From assembly GCA_003525885.1 (NCBI GenBank), contig DQIG01000249.1:1-7280 (forward strand): a stretch of 7,280 bases of DNA, given 5' to 3'. Below are positions 1 to 4,739 of the stretch, piece by piece; position 1 is the stretch's first letter, and every line of letters begins with the position of its first letter. Made by a program: the position numbers and the translations under genes. The stretch is from Stenotrophomonas sp. GTDB taxonomy: Bacteria > Pseudomonadota > Gammaproteobacteria > Xanthomonadales > Xanthomonadaceae. The notes beneath the pieces are model-generated. The model searched no databases. It was not told the origin of the DNA and was given only the letters and a program-made list of their open reading frames with translations.

Positions 1-3
1 CGT

Positions 4-26
4 ATCCACGCATGGCGTGGATCTAC
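4..26 (-). repeat. SMAG-type REP hairpin (GTAG head, minus strand)
   Basis: Stem ATCCACGC (4-11), loop ATG, stem GCGTGGAT (15-22), followed by CTAC (23-26), which reads as a GTAG head on the minus strand. The 8-bp stem is perfect. This is the architecture of the short GTAG-headed palindromes of Stenotrophomonas maltophilia. It lies just past the 3' end of the SUKH gene. The same 23 bases recur at 4595-4617. Confidence 0.8.
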
Positions 27-27
27 T

Positions 28-51
28 GTAGAGCCGAGCCCACGCTCGGCT
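28..51 (+). repeat. SMAG-type REP hairpin (GTAG head, plus strand)
   Basis: GTAG head (28-31), stem AGCCGAGC (32-39), loop CCAC, stem GCTCGGCT (44-51). It faces the preceding REP head to head with one base between the CTAC and GTAG ends, forming an inverted REP dimer. It ends five bases before the stop codon of the minus-strand SUKH gene, so it is probably transcribed at the 3' end of that mRNA. No T-tract follows it, so a role as an intrinsic terminator is unproven. Confidence 0.8.
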
Positions 52-55
52 GCCT

Positions 56-649
56 TCATTGATCCTCGTCGATGAACGCGTAGCCGCCGTCGATCAGCTG
101 CTGCAGGTACGCATCGAAGCTAGGCGCGATGACCGCATAGCTGTCCGGATCGTGCAGATAACGCACCACCTGGCCCACGCTGCCGCCCGGTGCGGGATCG
201 AAATCCAGATACAGCATTGATGTGCCACCGTTGTTCATGCAGTGCGAGAAGCACAGGCGGCGGTTCATCGGTAGATCGGCGTCGATGCCATCGCCGAGGA
301 TCTCCGGCTCGTCATCCAGCCATTCCTCGTAGATGGAACGAATGCTGTCGTCCCACTGCTGCTGGTCCTCGAAGATCTGCGCCACCGAGCGCAGGTAGTA
401 CGGGTAGCCGCCGTCCTCCACGTCCGATCCCAGCATCAGCACGCAGACCTCGCCGCCGGGGTATTCGCGGAAATGGGTGCCATCCACCTGGGACAGCAGC
501 GTGAGCAGGCTGTCAGGGACCTGTGGCCACTGCGCGCGCAGACGCTGCAGGTCTTCGGCGCTGGCGCCCTGGACGTGAGCCCACCGCGGGGCATCGTCGG
601 CGGGCAGGCGGGGGATCAGGCCAGATAGAAAGCGATCAACAAGATTCAT
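56..649 (-). CDS. SMI1/KNR4 (SUKH) family protein
   Basis: This 197-residue acidic protein lacks a signal peptide and membrane segments, so it is probably cytoplasmic. Family features visible are a helical N-terminal part with W-P-x-V-P followed by a Leu-rich helix and DGT (residues about 34-58), a central LYLDFDPAPGG strand region (146-156) followed by GQVVRYLHD, and the C-terminal PSFDAYLQQLIDGG helix (176-189). This order is typical of SMI1/KNR4 domains. In bacteria such proteins are often immunity proteins of polymorphic toxins, but many stand alone with unknown roles. No toxin gene is visible, so an immunity role is not supported here. The ATG at 649 begins only five bases from the palindromic element at 655-767, and no Shine-Dalgarno sequence precedes it (upstream bases CCCCTTTTTGCCGC). 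The next in-frame Met is at residue 72, inside the fold, so 649 remains the best start. Family assignment is likely; function is unknown. Confidence 0.8.
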   Translation of the reverse strand: MNLVDRFLSGLIPRLPADDAPRWAHVQGASAEDLQRLRAQWPQVPDSLLTLLSQVDGTHFREYPGGEVCVLMLGSDVEDGGYPYYLRSVAQIFEDQQQWDDSIRSIYEEWLDDEPEILGDGIDADLPMNRRLCFSHCMNNGGTSMLYLDFDPAPGGSVGQVVRYLHDPDSYAVIAPSFDAYLQQLIDGGYAFIDEDQ

Positions 650-654
650 GCGGC

Positions 655-767
655 AAAAAGGGGACGGAGGGGATTAAGTCGTATCCAACCACACCTGCGT
701 CACGTCGCCAATGCAGAATGCGACGCGGGAGGGGCGAATACGGCTTAATCCCCTCCGTCCCCTTTTT
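655..767. repeat. Long palindromic element with 30-nt arms (MITE-like)
   Basis: Left arm 655-684 and right arm 738-767 are reverse complements over 30 positions with a single mismatch (T679 against G743, a wobble pair in RNA). The arms carry AAAAA, then GGGGACGGAGGGGATTAAG, then a short YCGTAT end. A 53-base centre (685-737) has no strong symmetry apart from a short GTCGC/GCGAC pair. The element fills most of the 135-bp gap between two divergent genes. Arms of this sequence are, from memory, repeated in intergenic regions of Stenotrophomonas and relatives, but copy number cannot be checked here. TGCGG occurs at both flanks (649-653 and 771-775), possibly a target-site duplication though it may be chance. 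No transposase is encoded, so any mobility would be in trans. A T-tract follows the right arm, but the element lies upstream of both genes, so it would not act as their 3' terminator. Confidence 0.75.
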
Positions 768-773
768 TCTTGC

Positions 774-777
774 GGAG
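774..777 (+). promoter_or_regulatory. Ribosome binding site of the hydrolase gene
   Basis: GGAG lies seven bases upstream of the ATG at 785. It supports that start over the in-frame TTG at 770, which has no such site and would put Arg-rich residues before the signal peptide. Confidence 0.65.
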
Positions 778-784
778 CAGGCGC

Positions 785-1570
785 ATGAATCGTTGGCGAT
801 GCGGTGTGGCGGTGATGCTGGGGCTGGCGACGATGCCGGCGTGGGCGGCGATGAAGACGCAGCCGGTGGAGTGGAAACACCAGGGCACGACCTTCAGTGG
901 CGTGCTGGTCTATGACGATGGCGGGCATGACAAGCGCCCGGGCCTGGTGATGGTGCCGAACTGGAAGGGTGTAAACGAATCGGCGGTCGAGAAGGCCAAG
1001 CAGTTGGCCGGTGATGACTACGTGGTGCTGGTGGCCGATGTCTATGGCAAGGGCGTGCGGCCGAAGACCGATGCGGAGGCGGGGCCGGTGGCGACCAAGC
1101 TGCGCAACGATCGGCCGTTGCTGCGTGCGCGTGCGTTGGAGGCAGTGAACGTGCTCAAGGCGCAGGCCGGCAAGGTGCCGCTGGATGCCAGCCGGATCGG
1201 CGCGGTGGGCTTCTGCTTCGGTGGTACCACCGTGCTTGAACTGGCCCGCGCCGGTGCGCCGCTCGCCGGGGTGGTCAGCCTGCACGGTGGGCTGGGTTCG
1301 CCATTGCCGGCGCAGGCCGGTGGCAGCCATCCCTCGGTGCTGGTGCTCAACGGTGCCGACGACAAGAGCGTGACTGCCGAGGACATCGGCAGCTTCCAGA
1401 AGGAAATGAACGCGGCCAAGGTCGACTGGGAGTTCACCAACTACAGCGGCGCGGTGCACTGCTTTGCCGAGCGCGATGCCAACAGCCCGCCGGGCTGCCA
1501 GTACAACGAGCGGGCAGCCAAGCGCGCGTGGAAGGCGCTGGATGAGTTCTTCGAGGAGCGTTTCCGGTAA
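785..1570 (+). CDS. Dienelactone hydrolase family protein, exported
   Basis: This 261-residue alpha/beta hydrolase is preceded by a signal peptide: Arg3 and Arg5, then a hydrophobic stretch and a likely AWA-A cleavage site near residues 19-22. There is no lipobox Cys, so a soluble periplasmic location is inferred. Family marks are PGLVMVPNWKG (52-62), VLVADVYGKG (81-90), the nucleophile elbow GFCFGG with Cys144 (142-147), the acid within NGADD (Asp192 or Asp193) and His225 in GAVHCF. Cys-Asp-His is the triad of dienelactone hydrolases, which open cyclic lactones in chloroaromatic breakdown. Many family members have other or unknown ester substrates, and no aromatic pathway genes are nearby, so the substrate is not assigned. 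Cys226 and Cys238 flank the catalytic His region and could form a disulfide. The gene is divergent from the SUKH gene across the palindromic element and convergent with ispB. Confidence 0.85.
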   Translation: MNRWRCGVAVMLGLATMPAWAAMKTQPVEWKHQGTTFSGVLVYDDGGHDKRPGLVMVPNWKGVNESAVEKAKQLAGDDYVVLVADVYGKGVRPKTDAEAGPVATKLRNDRPLLRARALEAVNVLKAQAGKVPLDASRIGAVGFCFGGTTVLELARAGAPLAGVVSLHGGLGSPLPAQAGGSHPSVLVLNGADDKSVTAEDIGSFQKEMNAAKVDWEFTNYSGAVHCFAERDANSPPGCQYNERAAKRAWKALDEFFEERFR

Positions 1571-1578
1571 ACAAAGGC

Positions 1579-1602
1579 GTGCCGACCAAGGTTGGCACCC
1601 AC
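1579..1602 (-). repeat. REP hairpin, GTGG-headed variant (minus strand)
   Basis: Stem GTGCCGACC (1579-1587), loop AA, stem GGTTGGCAC (1590-1598), with one G-T wobble, followed by CCAC (1599-1602), a GTGG head on the minus strand. It begins nine bases after the hydrolase stop codon. It is the most diverged of the three copies in this gap. Confidence 0.7.
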
Positions 1603-1612
1603 CGATGTTCCA

Positions 1613-1637
1613 GTGCCGACCAACGGTCGGCACCCAC
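1613..1637 (-). repeat. REP hairpin, GTGG-headed variant (minus strand)
   Basis: Perfect 9-bp stem GTGCCGACC (1613-1621) and GGTCGGCAC (1625-1633) around loop AAC, followed by CCAC (1634-1637). It is a direct repeat of the preceding element and the exact reverse complement of the following one. Confidence 0.75.
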
Positions 1638-1652
1638 CAAACCGGCATTCCC

Positions 1653-1677
1653 GTGGGTGCCGACCGTTGGTCGGCAC
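1653..1677 (+). repeat. REP hairpin, GTGG-headed variant (plus strand)
   Basis: GTGG head (1653-1656), stem GTGCCGACC (1657-1665), loop GTT, stem GGTCGGCAC (1669-1677). All 25 bases are the exact reverse complement of 1613-1637, with 15 bases between, so the pair can fold as two small hairpins or one long stem. It ends seven bases from the ispB stop codon. With no T-tract present, the trio is the only visible candidate for ending or insulating the two converging transcripts. Confidence 0.75.
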
Positions 1678-1684
1678 GCATCCA

Positions 1685-2683
1685 TCAATGCGAGCGCTGC
1701 ACCGCGTAACGGGCCAGGCCACGCAGGGCGGCCACGGCGTCGTTGTCAGCCAGGCCATCGAGCGCGCGCTCGGCGGCGTCGGCGTATTCCTCGGCGCGGC
1801 GACGGCTGTATTCCAGACCGCCGGTAGCACGGATCGCGGCCAGCACTTCCGGCATCGCCGAGGCATCGCCGTCCTGCACGATGGTGCGCAGGCGCTCGCG
1901 GGTGGCGTCGTCGGAGTGGGCCATCGCGTGGATCAGCGGCAGCGTCGCCTTGCCTTCGGCGAGGTCGTCGCCCAGGTTCTTGCCCAGCTCCTCGGCGTTG
2001 GCCGAGTAGTCCAGCACGTCGTCGGCGATCTGGAACGCGTAGCCCAGGTGCATGCCGTAGTCGAACAGGGCCTGCTGGGTCGCTTCATCCACGCCACTGG
2101 CCAGTGCGCCCAGGCGGGTACCGGCGGCGAACAGCACCGCGGTCTTGCGCTCGATCACGCGCAGGTAGGCGGCTTCGTCGGTGTCCGGGTTGTGCACGTG
2201 CAGCAGCTGCAGCACTTCACCCTCGGCGATGCGGTTGGTGGCATCGGCGAGGATCTGCATCACCGACATGCGCTCCAGCTCGACCATCAGCTGGAAGCTG
2301 CGCGAGTACAGGAAGTCGCCGACCAGCACGCTGGGCGCGTTGCCCCACAGTGCGTTGGCGGTGCTGCGGCCACGGCGCAGGCTGGATTCGTCCACCACGT
2401 CGTCGTGCAGCAGGGTGGAGGTGTGGATGAACTCGATGATCGCCGCCAGCTGGTGGTGCTCCGGGCCGGCCTGGCCGACGGCATGGCCGGCCAGCATCAC
2501 CAGCATCGGGCGCAGGCGCTTGCCGCCGGCGGAAATGATGTGGTCGGCGATCTGGTTGATCAGCACGACGTCCGAGGACAGCCGGCGCCGGATCAGGGCG
2601 TCGACGGCGGCCATGTCGGCCGCGGCAAGCGACTGGATCTGGGGCAGGCCCAGGGCGGGACGGGTGTCTTCGGTGATGGTCAT
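1685..2683 (-). CDS. ispB: Octaprenyl diphosphate synthase (trans-polyprenyl synthetase)
   Basis: This 332-residue protein is close to the length of E. coli IspB. The enzyme extends farnesyl diphosphate with isopentenyl diphosphate to the long prenyl chain of ubiquinone in the cytoplasm. Visible motifs in order are GGKRLRP (53-59, isopentenyl diphosphate binding), the first Asp-rich motif DDVVD (94-98) followed by LRRG (102-105), GDFLY (122-126), the second Asp-rich motif DDVLD (221-225), and GKNLGDDLAEGKATLPL (234-250), which is very like IspB. The fifth residue before the first Asp motif is Ser89, not an aromatic, which fits long-chain products rather than farnesyl diphosphate. Octaprenyl (ubiquinone-8) is inferred from the family and likely genus, not read from sequence. 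The ATG at 2683 has only a weak upstream purine run (GAAAG). The gene is divergent from the alpha-glucosidase and convergent with the hydrolase. In E. coli ispB lies beside rplU-rpmA; those genes are not here. Confidence 0.93.
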   Translation of the reverse strand: MTITEDTRPALGLPQIQSLAAADMAAVDALIRRRLSSDVVLINQIADHIISAGGKRLRPMLVMLAGHAVGQAGPEHHQLAAIIEFIHTSTLLHDDVVDESSLRRGRSTANALWGNAPSVLVGDFLYSRSFQLMVELERMSVMQILADATNRIAEGEVLQLLHVHNPDTDEAAYLRVIERKTAVLFAAGTRLGALASGVDEATQQALFDYGMHLGYAFQIADDVLDYSANAEELGKNLGDDLAEGKATLPLIHAMAHSDDATRERLRTIVQDGDASAMPEVLAAIRATGGLEYSRRRAEEYADAAERALDGLADNDAVAALRGLARYAVQRSH

Positions 2684-2710
2684 GCGATCAGGCTTTCAGG
2701 CTCACCGCCG

Positions 2711-2716
2711 ATTATA
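2711..2716 (-). promoter_or_regulatory. Putative -10 box of the ispB promoter
   Basis: A perfect TATAAT on the minus strand lies 27 bases upstream of the ispB ATG, so the leader would be only about 20 bases. At 17-base spacing there is no recognisable -35 hexamer; the nearest TTGCGC is about 20 bases away. In such GC-rich DNA the exact -10 match in the right place is suggestive. Confidence 0.45.
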
Positions 2717-2788
2717 GGCGCTGGCCGTGAATTCGGGCGCAAACCGGGCTGGCCGGCGTCCGCGGCCCAGCCAAGGCTGCCGCCTGCG

Positions 2789-2802
2789 TGAATACGTATG
2801 CA
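2789..2802. promoter_or_regulatory. Operator-like palindrome upstream of the alpha-glucosidase gene
   Basis: TGAATACGTATGCA is a palindrome centred on CG in which six of seven half-site positions match; its core ATACGTAT is perfect. CCTGC (2783-2787) and GCAGG (2800-2804) add outer, off-centre symmetry. Even palindromes with a central CG are typical of LacI-family operators, which commonly control alpha-glucoside genes in this group. It lies 96 bases before the alpha-glucosidase ATG, in the gap shared with ispB. No regulator gene is in the window, and I could not place a convincing sigma-70 promoter for the alpha-glucosidase, so the role is inferred. Confidence 0.35.
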
Positions 2803-2882
2803 GGTTGCGCCATGCCCGCGGGGCCGCCGCTAAGCTTGCCGGATCAGGTTTTCAGCCCGCTGCCGGCGGGTCCCGCATGCCC

Positions 2883-2890
2883 GGAGGGGG
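2883..2890 (+). promoter_or_regulatory. Ribosome binding site of the alpha-glucosidase gene
   Basis: GGAGGGGG lies seven bases upstream of the ATG at 2898. It fixes that ATG as the start, instead of the in-frame GTG at 2727, which would add 57 low-complexity residues. Confidence 0.8.
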
Positions 2891-2897
2891 GCTGTCG

Positions 2898-4511
2898 ATG
2901 TCGCACTATCCATGGTGGCGCGGAGCCGTCATCTACCAGATCTACCCGCGCAGCTACCTCGATGCCAACGGCGATGGAGTAGGCGACCTGCCGGGCATCA
3001 TCCAGCGCCTGGACCACATCGCTGCCCTGGGCGTGGATGCGATCTGGATCTCGCCGTTCTTCAAGTCGCCGATGGCCGACTTCGGCTACGACATCGCCGA
3101 CTACCGCGACGTCGACCCGCTGTTCGGCAGCCTGGACGACTTCGACCGCCTGCTGGCCAAGGCCCACGGCCTGGGCCTGAAGGTGATGATCGACCAGGTG
3201 CTGAGCCATACCTCGATCGAGCATGCCTGGTTCCGCGAGAGCCGCCAGGACCGCAGCAATCCGAAGGCGGACTGGTATGTCTGGGCCGACCCGCGCGAGG
3301 ACGGCACCCCGCCCAACAACTGGCTGTCGCTGTTCGGCGGCTGCGCCTGGCAGTGGGAGCCGCGCCGTGAGCAGTACTACCTGCACAACTTCCTGGTCGA
3401 CCAGCCGGACCTGAACTTCCATCACCCGGATGTGCAGCAGGCCACCCTGGACAACGTGCGCTTCTGGCTGGACCGCGGCGTGGATGGCTTCCGCCTGGAT
3501 GCGATCAACTTCTGCTTCCACGACGCACAACTGCGCGACAACCCGGCCAAGCCTGCCGACAAGCGGGTGGGGCGCGGCTTCAGCCCGGACAACCCGTACG
3601 CCTACCAGTACCACTACTTCAACAACACCCAGCCGGAAAACCTGCCGTTCCTGGAGCGCCTGCGCGCGCTGCTGGATCAGTACCCGGGGGCGGTCAGCCT
3701 GGGCGAGATCTCCTCGGAGGACTCGCTGGCGACCACCGCCGAGTACACCCGCGACGGCCGCCTGCACATGGGGTACAGCTTCGAGCTGCTGGTGAACGAC
3801 TACAGCGCGGCCTACATCCGCGATACGGTCTCGCGTCTGGAAGCCGTGATGACCGAAGGCTGGCCGTGCTGGGCGGTTTCGAATCACGACGTGGAGCGGG
3901 CGGTCAGCCGCTGGGGCGGCCACCCGGCCGACCCGCGTCTGGCGCGGATGCTGGTGGCGATGCTGTGCTCGCTGCGTGGCTCGGTCTGCCTGTACCAGGG
4001 CGAGGAACTGGGCCTGGCCGAGGCCGAGGTGCCGTTCGAGGCCCTGCAGGACCCCTACGGCATCACCTTCTGGCCGAACTTCAAGGGGCGCGACGGGTGC
4101 CGTACCCCGCTGCCGTGGACCGATGCGCCGCTGGCCGGTTTCACTTCCGGCCAGCCGTGGCTGCCGATTCCGGCCGAGCACCGGGCGGCGGCCGTGGCCG
4201 TGCAGGAGCGCGATCCGCTCTCGGTCCTGGCGGCTTTCCGGGCCTTCCTGGCGTGGCGCCACACCCTGCCGACCCTATTGCATGGCAGCATCAGATTCAT
4301 CGAAAGCGCCGAGCCAGTGCTGCTGTTCGAGCGTATGCTTGCAGATGAAACCCTCCTGCTGGCCTTCAACCTGTCGGCCGAGGCGGTGACCCATCCGCTG
4401 CCGCCGGGCAACTGGCAGCAGGTGGTGGTGCCGGGCCCGGATGCGGGCACGGTGCAGGGTGATGAACTCCAGCTGCCGCCGCGTGCGATGTATTGCGCCC
4501 GACGCAGCTGA
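2898..4511 (+). CDS. Alpha-glucosidase, glycoside hydrolase family 13
   Basis: This 537-residue retaining enzyme hydrolyses terminal alpha-linked glucose from short sugars such as maltose. The length and sequence resemble, from memory, Xanthomonas campestris XgtA and the GH13_23 subfamily, some members of which also transglucosylate. The start PWWRGAVIYQIYPRS (residues 5-19) is the classical beginning of the GH13 barrel. Conserved regions follow: DQVLSH (99-104), GFRLDAINF with nucleophile Asp201 (197-205), SLGEIS with acid/base Glu270 (267-272), and VSNHD with the transition-state Asp331 (327-331). DANGDGVGDL (22-31) is the Asp loop seen in oligo-1,6-glucosidase-type enzymes. The C-terminal beta domain begins near residue 460. 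No signal peptide is present, so the enzyme is probably cytoplasmic and acts on imported sugar. A strong terminator follows. The convergent neighbour is a TonB-dependent receptor, which fits a carbohydrate uptake locus. Substrate choice among maltose, isomaltose and sucrose cannot be settled from sequence. Confidence 0.94.
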   Translation: MSHYPWWRGAVIYQIYPRSYLDANGDGVGDLPGIIQRLDHIAALGVDAIWISPFFKSPMADFGYDIADYRDVDPLFGSLDDFDRLLAKAHGLGLKVMIDQVLSHTSIEHAWFRESRQDRSNPKADWYVWADPREDGTPPNNWLSLFGGCAWQWEPRREQYYLHNFLVDQPDLNFHHPDVQQATLDNVRFWLDRGVDGFRLDAINFCFHDAQLRDNPAKPADKRVGRGFSPDNPYAYQYHYFNNTQPENLPFLERLRALLDQYPGAVSLGEISSEDSLATTAEYTRDGRLHMGYSFELLVNDYSAAYIRDTVSRLEAVMTEGWPCWAVSNHDVERAVSRWGGHPADPRLARMLVAMLCSLRGSVCLYQGEELGLAEAEVPFEALQDPYGITFWPNFKGRDGCRTPLPWTDAPLAGFTSGQPWLPIPAEHRAAAVAVQERDPLSVLAAFRAFLAWRHTLPTLLHGSIRFIESAEPVLLFERMLADETLLLAFNLSAEAVTHPLPPGNWQQVVVPGPDAGTVQGDELQLPPRAMYCARRS

Positions 4512-4538
4512 CCGTTTTCTCCGGTGGCGGTACTTGCG

Positions 4539-4570
4539 GGGACGGGGCCGAAGCGCCCCGTCCCTTTTTT
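4539..4570 (+). terminator. Intrinsic terminator of the alpha-glucosidase gene
   Basis: Perfect 10-bp GC-rich stem GGGACGGGGC (4539-4548) and GCCCCGTCCC (4555-4564), loop CGAAGC, directly followed by six T (4565-4570). It begins 27 bases after the stop codon and is the best-formed terminator in the window. Confidence 0.92.
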
Positions 4571-4594
4571 GTGGGTGGGCTTCCGGCGAAAGGC

Positions 4595-4617
4595 ATCCAC
4601 GCATGGCGTGGATCTAC
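4595..4617 (-). repeat. SMAG-type REP hairpin (GTAG head, minus strand)
   Basis: Stem ATCCACGC (4595-4602), loop ATG, stem GCGTGGAT (4606-4613), then CTAC (4614-4617). All 23 bases are identical to 4-26, in the same orientation. It lies between the two opposed terminators of the convergent gap. Confidence 0.8.
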
Positions 4618-4625
4618 CGGCGCGC

Positions 4626-4657
4626 AAAAGAAAACCCGCTGCCTGCGCAGCGGGTTT
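4626..4657 (-). terminator. Intrinsic terminator of the TonB-dependent receptor gene
   Basis: Perfect 11-bp stem AAACCCGCTGC (4632-4642) and GCAGCGGGTTT (4647-4657) with a 4-base loop. Read on the minus strand it ends in the T-rich run TTTTCTTTT (4634-4626). The plus-strand side is only GGGTTTCC, so the polarity favours the minus strand. It lies 82 bases past the receptor stop codon. Confidence 0.85.
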
Positions 4658-4681
4658 CCGGTCCTGCTCCCTGTTTTCTGT

Positions 4682-4704
4682 TGCCGGCCAGCGGCCGGCA
4701 CTAC
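4682..4704 (-). repeat. SMAG-type REP hairpin (GTAG head, minus strand)
   Basis: Stem TGCCGGCC (4682-4689), loop AGC, stem GGCCGGCA (4693-4700), then CTAC (4701-4704), giving a GTAG head on the minus strand. The TGCCGGCC stem is one of the forms I associate with Stenotrophomonas GTAG repeats. It lies between the receptor stop codon and its terminator, so it should be part of the receptor mRNA 3' end. Confidence 0.8.
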
Positions 4705-4716
4705 CGAGTCCGGGTC

Positions 4717-4733
4717 GCCGGGCAGGGCCCGGC
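4717..4733. other. Short perfect hairpin after the receptor stop codon
   Basis: Stem GCCGGGC (4717-4723), loop AGG, stem GCCCGGC (4727-4733). It has no GTAG or GTGG head and no T-tract, so it is neither a typical REP nor a terminator. It starts six bases beyond the receptor stop codon and could stabilise the mRNA 3' end. Confidence 0.5.
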
Positions 4734-4739
4734 GCGACC

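Noticed and set aside
655..768. Palindrome with T-tract as a terminator
   Set aside because: It lies upstream of both flanking genes, between their start codons, so there is no convergent transcript for it to end. The 53-base loop is also far larger than in intrinsic terminators.
770..784. TTG start at 770 for the hydrolase
   Set aside because: It lies in the T-tract of the palindrome without a ribosome binding site. The ATG at 785 has GGAG seven bases upstream and begins a normal signal peptide.
1579..1677. CRISPR-like or tandem array in the convergent gap
   Set aside because: The units are inverted as well as direct, each is a self-complementary hairpin with a GTGG head, spacers are 10 and 15 bases, and no cas genes are present. 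REP elements explain them.
674..1681. Long open frame (335 codons) on the minus strand opposite the hydrolase
   Set aside because: It is rich in Arg, His and Gln, matches no known fold, crosses the REP cluster and the palindromic element, and opposes a gene with signal peptide and catalytic motifs.
1592..2791. Long open frame (399 codons) on the plus strand opposite ispB
   Set aside because: It is a Val/Gly/His/Gln-rich shadow of ispB, whose Asp-rich motifs are unmistakable, and it starts inside a REP hairpin.
2727..2897. Upstream in-frame GTG start extending the alpha-glucosidase by 57 residues
   Set aside because: The extension is low-complexity, lacks a ribosome binding site and crosses the operator-like palindrome. 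The ATG at 2898 has a strong GGAGGGGG site and matches the usual family N-terminus.
2844..4262. Long open frame (472 codons) on the minus strand opposite the alpha-glucosidase
   Set aside because: Compositionally it is a complement artefact, and the plus-strand frame carries all GH13 catalytic motifs.
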